Positions 6,969-9,098 of a stretch of 9,098 nt of DNA are shown one piece after another; within the stretch, counting starts at the first letter, position 1, and every line of letters begins with the position of its first letter. A model generated the notes under the pieces. That model worked only from the letters and a program-made list of their open reading frames with translations, was not told where the DNA came from and did not search any database. A program made the translations under genes and the position numbers. Origin of the DNA: Bacillota bacterium (GTDB lineage: Bacteria > Bacillota > Bacilli > Alicyclobacillales > Alicyclobacillaceae); assembly GCA_021820805.1 (NCBI GenBank), contig JAKADF010000100.1:1-9098 (forward strand), in the 5' to 3' direction.

Positions 6969-6999
6969 TCTATAGATTTGTTATGAGCTGAAATGGCAA
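6969..6999 (-). promoter_or_regulatory. Possible promoter of the ABC operon with a 19-base spacer
   Basis: TTGCCA (6999-6994, 5 of 6 to the -35 consensus) is followed after 19 bases by TATAGA (6974-6969, 4 of 6). The spacer is longer than the usual 17. Such spacing is known from promoters activated by MerR-family drug sensors, but I see no clear dyad in the spacer. A perfect TATAAT at 6963-6958 lacks a -35. Tentative. Confidence 0.3.
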
Positions 7000-7070
7000 G
7001 AGAAAAGCAATTGCACATAGCCCGTGAAAACTTAAAACTGAACAAGGCTTTGCACAATTGCCATTGAGCT
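6986..7070. repeat. Imperfect long inverted repeat upstream of the ABC operon
   Basis: The + strand outer arms AGCT-ga-AATGGCA (6986-6998) and TGCCATT-g-AGCT (7059-7070) are inverted. Inside them, GCAATTGCACA (7007-7017) and TGCACAATTGC (7051-7061) form a second related pair sharing TTGCACA as a direct repeat, and AGCC/GGCT (7019-7022 / 7046-7049) pair across an A-rich centre. As RNA on the - strand it could fold into a branched hairpin between the lipoprotein gene and the exporter operon, serving as terminator or attenuator. It has no immediate U-tract. Confidence 0.4.
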
Positions 7071-7083
7071 TTACGGTATTTAG

Positions 7084-7731
7084 TTAGTGAGAAAACTCAA
7101 AACTGCTAATCACCTGCTTGGCAATGGCTGATTCTGAAGCGGGCAGAACGACTTCTATGGAGCCATATCCGCTGGAATCGTGAGATACGACAACCATGCC
7201 TGTCCCTTCGTTTTCAGTAATTTCACTCCCAGTTGTGGTATTCGTCATATTATTTGTGTTGTTTGTGCTGCTTTTGGGTGAAAAAGTATAGTTCACAACA
7301 TGATTACTGTCAGATGTACTTGTAATATTTGAGACTTTTACTGGAATGGCAAGTTTAGCTTGAACAGAACCATCAGAAGCCATTGTACAGCCTACACAAC
7401 TAGACCTTATTATTTTGATTTTCTGGCTTGAGTCCTTTGGGTTCGTCAGCTCCCATCCCATATAATCTCCGCCTTGAATTGGTGTTACGTCCCATCCAGT
7501 TGGTGTAGAAACACTGATGCCGCTTGATTTTGCTTCTGTAAACGATGACAAGGAAATCGCTGGTGCACTTTCAGCAGAAGTTACATTTCCATCTGAGTTT
7601 GAAACTGTCGTATTGTTGGCCGTAGAGACTGAAGTATTCGTGGTTTGAGCTGACAAAGTTGGTTTATCTGCGCCGCAAGCCGTAACGGTCAGCATGAGCA
7701 GCGCACTTACCGCTAAATATGTTTTCTTCAT
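7084..7731 (-). CDS. Putative lipoprotein, Ser/Thr/Asn-rich, with a CVGC motif
   Basis: I do not recognise the family. The 215-residue protein has a type II signal peptide: MKK, a hydrophobic stretch at 6-17, and a lipobox LTVTAC with lipidated Cys19, so it should be anchored to the outer face of the membrane. Residues 22-60 are a low-complexity Ser/Thr/Asn linker. A folded domain starts at about 63 and contains TPTGWDV (76-82), MGWEL (91-95), a CVGC pair (Cys112, Cys115) and KLAIPVKVSNI (126-136). A second Asn/Thr-rich insert follows at 154-168, then a beta-rich end closing with an amphipathic helix (about 198-212). Such two-strand-plus-helix ends occur in several secreted domains of unknown function. 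The start is supported by AGAGGAGG 9 bases upstream. It reads toward the ABC operon (175-base gap), but a functional link is unproven. The two cysteines could form a disulphide or bind a metal. Confidence 0.8.
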   Translation of the reverse strand: MKKTYLAVSALLMLTVTACGADKPTLSAQTTNTSVSTANNTTVSNSDGNVTSAESAPAISLSSFTEAKSSGISVSTPTGWDVTPIQGGDYMGWELTNPKDSSQKIKIIRSSCVGCTMASDGSVQAKLAIPVKVSNITSTSDSNHVVNYTFSPKSSTNNTNNMTNTTTGSEITENEGTGMVVVSHDSSGYGSIEVVLPASESAIAKQVISSFEFSH

Positions 7732-8004
7732 CCTACAGAGCCTCCTCTCACGGTGCAGGAAAATATCTGTTGTTTCAAATATGTACTGCAGTTGTAAACG
7801 GGCTTTTTATAAGTCTATCATATTCCGATTCATTTATTGAGAGATTGACATAAAAGTACTATGGGGTGAGAGGTCATACGGGTCTGCCTGAGAAGGCTTT
7901 AATACAAGATAATGATTATAACGAAGATAAGCTGCCTGATTGGCAGCTTATCCAATACAAAAACATGTGCGAATTGGAGTGGAGTGAACAAGAGGTTAGA
8001 TGAC
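7732..8004. other. Intergenic region between lipoprotein and zinc-ribbon genes
   Basis: I find no coding region here. One - strand frame crosses the region for about 40 codons but contains no usable start. The stretch holds the lipoprotein ribosome site at its left end (about 7743-7750), some -10-like boxes (TATGAT and TATAAA on the - strand near 7811-7830) without good -35 partners, a small GCCT-gaga-AGGC hairpin followed by TTTAAT on + at about 7887-7904, and the 11-bp hairpin at 7926-7952. Confidence 0.4.
7926..7952 (-). terminator. 11-bp perfect hairpin, probable terminator of the zinc-ribbon gene
   Basis: GATAAGCTGCC (7926-7936) and GGCAGCTTATC (7942-7952) pair perfectly around a 5-base loop. 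On the - strand it lies about 52 bases after the small gene's stop and is followed by TTCGTTATAAT, a T-rich but imperfect tail. On the + strand it is followed by CAATACAAAA, so termination is more plausible for - strand transcripts. Confidence 0.5.
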
Positions 8005-8163
8005 TTAATAATAATGCCGGAAAATCTGTTCTTTTACCCAATAGTTTGCGCAGTCTGGGCATTCATTTGTTTCGTTTTCTTCTGTGTTATCGTCAACTGG
8101 CTTCCCGCATGATCCACAAATTACTGACTGAATGTTCGAATTATCCAGCTCGCTCGTTTCCAC
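8005..8163 (-). CDS. Small two-CxxC (zinc-ribbon-like) protein, 52 residues, GTG start
   Basis: An uncharacterised small acidic protein. An acidic/polar N-terminus (ETSELDNSN) leads to VICGSCGKPVDD with the first Cys pair at 16 and 19, an acidic linker rich in Glu and Asn, then ECPDC with the second pair at 35 and 38, and an aromatic/basic end KEQIFRHYY. Two CxxC knuckles 15 residues apart are the layout of a zinc ribbon (rubredoxin also has two CxxC pairs, but its spacing and aromatic residues differ). Start evidence is strong: AAAGGAG lies about 9 bases before the GTG at 8163, and an in-frame TGA lies just upstream, so no longer form exists. It has its own promoter. Role unknown; such proteins may bind zinc, nucleic acid or a protein partner. 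Confidence 0.85.
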   Translation of the reverse strand: METSELDNSNIQSVICGSCGKPVDDNTEENETNECPDCANYWVKEQIFRHYY

Positions 8164-8192
8164 GGTTCACCACTCCTTTTGTTAGTTATTAT

Positions 8193-8201
8193 ATTATAAC
8201 A
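8193..8201 (-). promoter_or_regulatory. Extended -10 promoter of the zinc-ribbon gene
   Basis: On the - strand TGTTATAAT (8201-8193) is a perfect TGnTATAAT extended -10 element; the -35 region is poor, as is common for this class. Transcription from about 8186 would leave a short leader carrying AAAAGGAG (8180-8173). This suggests vegetative sigma-A expression independent of the methyltransferase gene 93 bases upstream. Confidence 0.6.
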
Positions 8202-8256
8202 CTTTTGAAAATACCGCGGCTGTTTTATAACAAAAGATCGAACTTTGAATGGCCTT

Positions 8257-8883
8257 TTATCTGACACGTGCAATCCCAAAACCATCGTAAATGGGTAAAA
8301 TGACAGATTCGAATTTCGGGTGAGAGGCGAATGTTTCATTGAACTGACGCATTGCAATTGGTGAAGGAGCAGTCGCCAGCGGATCGCAAACTCGGTCTTT
8401 GAGTAAAACATTATCCGCAATAATAAGCGTACCAGGATGTGACAGTGATACAGCGTGCGATAAATAAATTGGATAATTCATTTTGTCTGCGTCAATAAAA
8501 ACCATGTCAAACTGAACCTTATCATTCACTAATTGAATAAGATTATTCACGGCTTCACCCGCCATAAACGTTACACGATCTATAAGAGCTGCTTCTTGAA
8601 TATTGTTTTTTGCGACTTGCACGAAATTTGGGTTGTGCTCAAGGCAAATAAGTTGTCCATCTGAAGGGAGGGCTTGTGCAATACAAATTGCGCTGTATCC
8701 GCCGAGCGATCCGATTTCAAGTGCACGTCTGGCATTTATAGAGTGCGCGAGCAGAGTCAGCATACGGCCTAACATTGGCGCGACTGATATTTTTGGCATG
8801 TTGTTCTTGGTGATTATTTCCTGGACTAGAGAAAGCTTTGGATCCTCAACATATAATTCTTCGATATATTCGTCTCGTGTCAT
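8257..8883 (-). CDS. Class I SAM-dependent O-methyltransferase (COMT-like, PF01596 type)
   Basis: A 208-residue soluble enzyme that should move a methyl group from S-adenosylmethionine to a hydroxyl, with a divalent metal in the active site. Visible motifs: SAM-binding LEIGSLGGYSA (55-65), an acidic LEHN at 81-84 ending the second strand, FIDADKMNYPIYL (129-141) with metal-ligand candidates Asp131 and Asp133 and Lys134, and IIADNVLLKDRV (154-165) with Asp157 and Asn158. The C-terminal ILPIYDGFGIA (195-205) is also typical. Length fits bacterial family-3 O-methyltransferases. B. subtilis YrrM/TrmR, which methylates a wobble hydroxyuridine in tRNA, is in the same fold family, but this sequence is not clearly its ortholog, so the substrate stays open. 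AGGAAGG lies 11 bases before ATG 8883. A separate + strand gene starts upstream, so this is the first gene of its transcript. Confidence 0.92.
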   Translation of the reverse strand: MTRDEYIEELYVEDPKLSLVQEIITKNNMPKISVAPMLGRMLTLLAHSINARRALEIGSLGGYSAICIAQALPSDGQLICLEHNPNFVQVAKNNIQEAALIDRVTFMAGEAVNNLIQLVNDKVQFDMVFIDADKMNYPIYLSHAVSLSHPGTLIIADNVLLKDRVCDPLATAPSPIAMRQFNETFASHPKFESVILPIYDGFGIARVR

Positions 8884-8959
8884 GATCTGTTCAACCTTCC
8901 TGTAGTTCGTTTATGTCAGGGCTTTTTCCGAAAGATGACCGAATATCCTTTTTTTCACT

Positions 8960-8987
8960 TTGCGCAATCCGATTTCTTAGTTAAAAT
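8960..8987 (+). promoter_or_regulatory. Possible sigma-A promoter for the gene at the right edge
   Basis: TTGCGC (8960-8965) and TAAAAT (8982-8987) are separated by 16 bases; the -10 matches 5 of 6, the -35 only 3-4 of 6. TTGCGCAA (8960-8967) is itself a palindrome in the divergent gap. Confidence 0.35.
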
Positions 8988-9035
8988 GGAAAGAGTACCA
9001 TGTCTCCCTTAACATGATAAAAGGTGTGTGCGCAC

Positions 9036-9098
9036 TTGGGAAAATTAAACCGTGCTGCAAAAATTGCTGGATATGCTGTTTTAGCCTTTCTTTACATT
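9036..9098 (+). CDS. N-terminus of a probable membrane protein (partial, runs off the window)
   Basis: Twenty-one codons are visible, MGKLNRAAKIAGYAVLAFLYI, starting at a TTG. The basic start followed by a hydrophobic run is typical of an N-in membrane helix or signal anchor. AAAAGG (9018-9023) lies about 12 bases upstream, and a TAA at 9018-9020 closes the frame, so the start lies between there and 9036. An in-frame GTG at 9024 is too close to the ribosome site. The frame stays open to the last base. The family cannot be told from this stub. It is divergent from the O-methyltransferase gene with a shared 152-base promoter region. Confidence 0.55.
   Translation, partial: MGKLNRAAKIAGYAVLAFLYI

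Noticed and set aside
7880..7920. Riboswitch-like stretch (GGTGAGAGGTCATACGGG and following)
   Set aside because: I could not match it to any known riboswitch core, no + strand gene follows it, and the only pairing is a 4-bp hairpin.
1..9098. CRISPR array, tRNA or rRNA gene, insertion sequence or prophage module
   Set aside because: I saw no regularly spaced repeats, transposase, integrase or structural RNA on either strand.

Overview
The window looks like chromosomal DNA of a spore-forming Firmicute. It carries an alpha/beta-type small acid-soluble spore protein gene with a sigma-G-like promoter, several strong Gram-positive Shine-Dalgarno sites (one a full AAGGAGGTGA), GTG/TTG starts and moderate GC. 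Alicyclobacillaceae or a relative is a guess from overall feel, not something the sequence proves.

Layout. (1) 1-1070: about 200 bases with no gene, then a complete Dam-type adenine methyltransferase on + with no restriction endonuclease visible. (2) 1090-1422: a small GIY-YIG domain protein on -, convergent with dam. (3) 1472-1791: a 17-bp perfect inverted repeat, the SASP gene on - and its sigma-G-like promoter. (4) 1792-3337: an intergenic stretch with repeated AAATCCA half-sites, then a D-Ala-D-Ala carboxypeptidase on +. (5) 3350-6908: a two-gene ABC exporter operon on -, ending 12 bases from the carboxypeptidase stop. The upstream gene is intact. The downstream gene has a one-base frameshift at an A6/T6 run and would encode 599 residues if repaired. 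(6) 6986-7731: an imperfect long inverted repeat and a Ser/Thr/Asn-rich lipoprotein gene on -. (7) 7926-8201: an 11-bp hairpin and a 52-residue two-CxxC (zinc-ribbon-like) protein gene on - with a GTG start and its own extended -10 promoter. (8) 8257-8883: a class I SAM-dependent O-methyltransferase on -. (9) From 9036: the first 21 codons of a probable membrane protein on +, cut by the window edge.

Working together. The clear functional unit is the exporter pair. Its two degenerate motifs (Asp instead of the catalytic Glu in one subunit, LSSGQ in the other) fall in the same composite ATP site, as in asymmetric heterodimeric exporters, so the two genes should make one transporter; the frameshift, if real, would break it. 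The SASP and the carboxypeptidase are divergent and concern spores and cell wall respectively. The rest looks like unrelated small transcription units. I did not find a convincing new multi-gene system. The best leads are the frameshift, the small zinc-ribbon gene, the orphan methylase and several unexplained inverted repeats.
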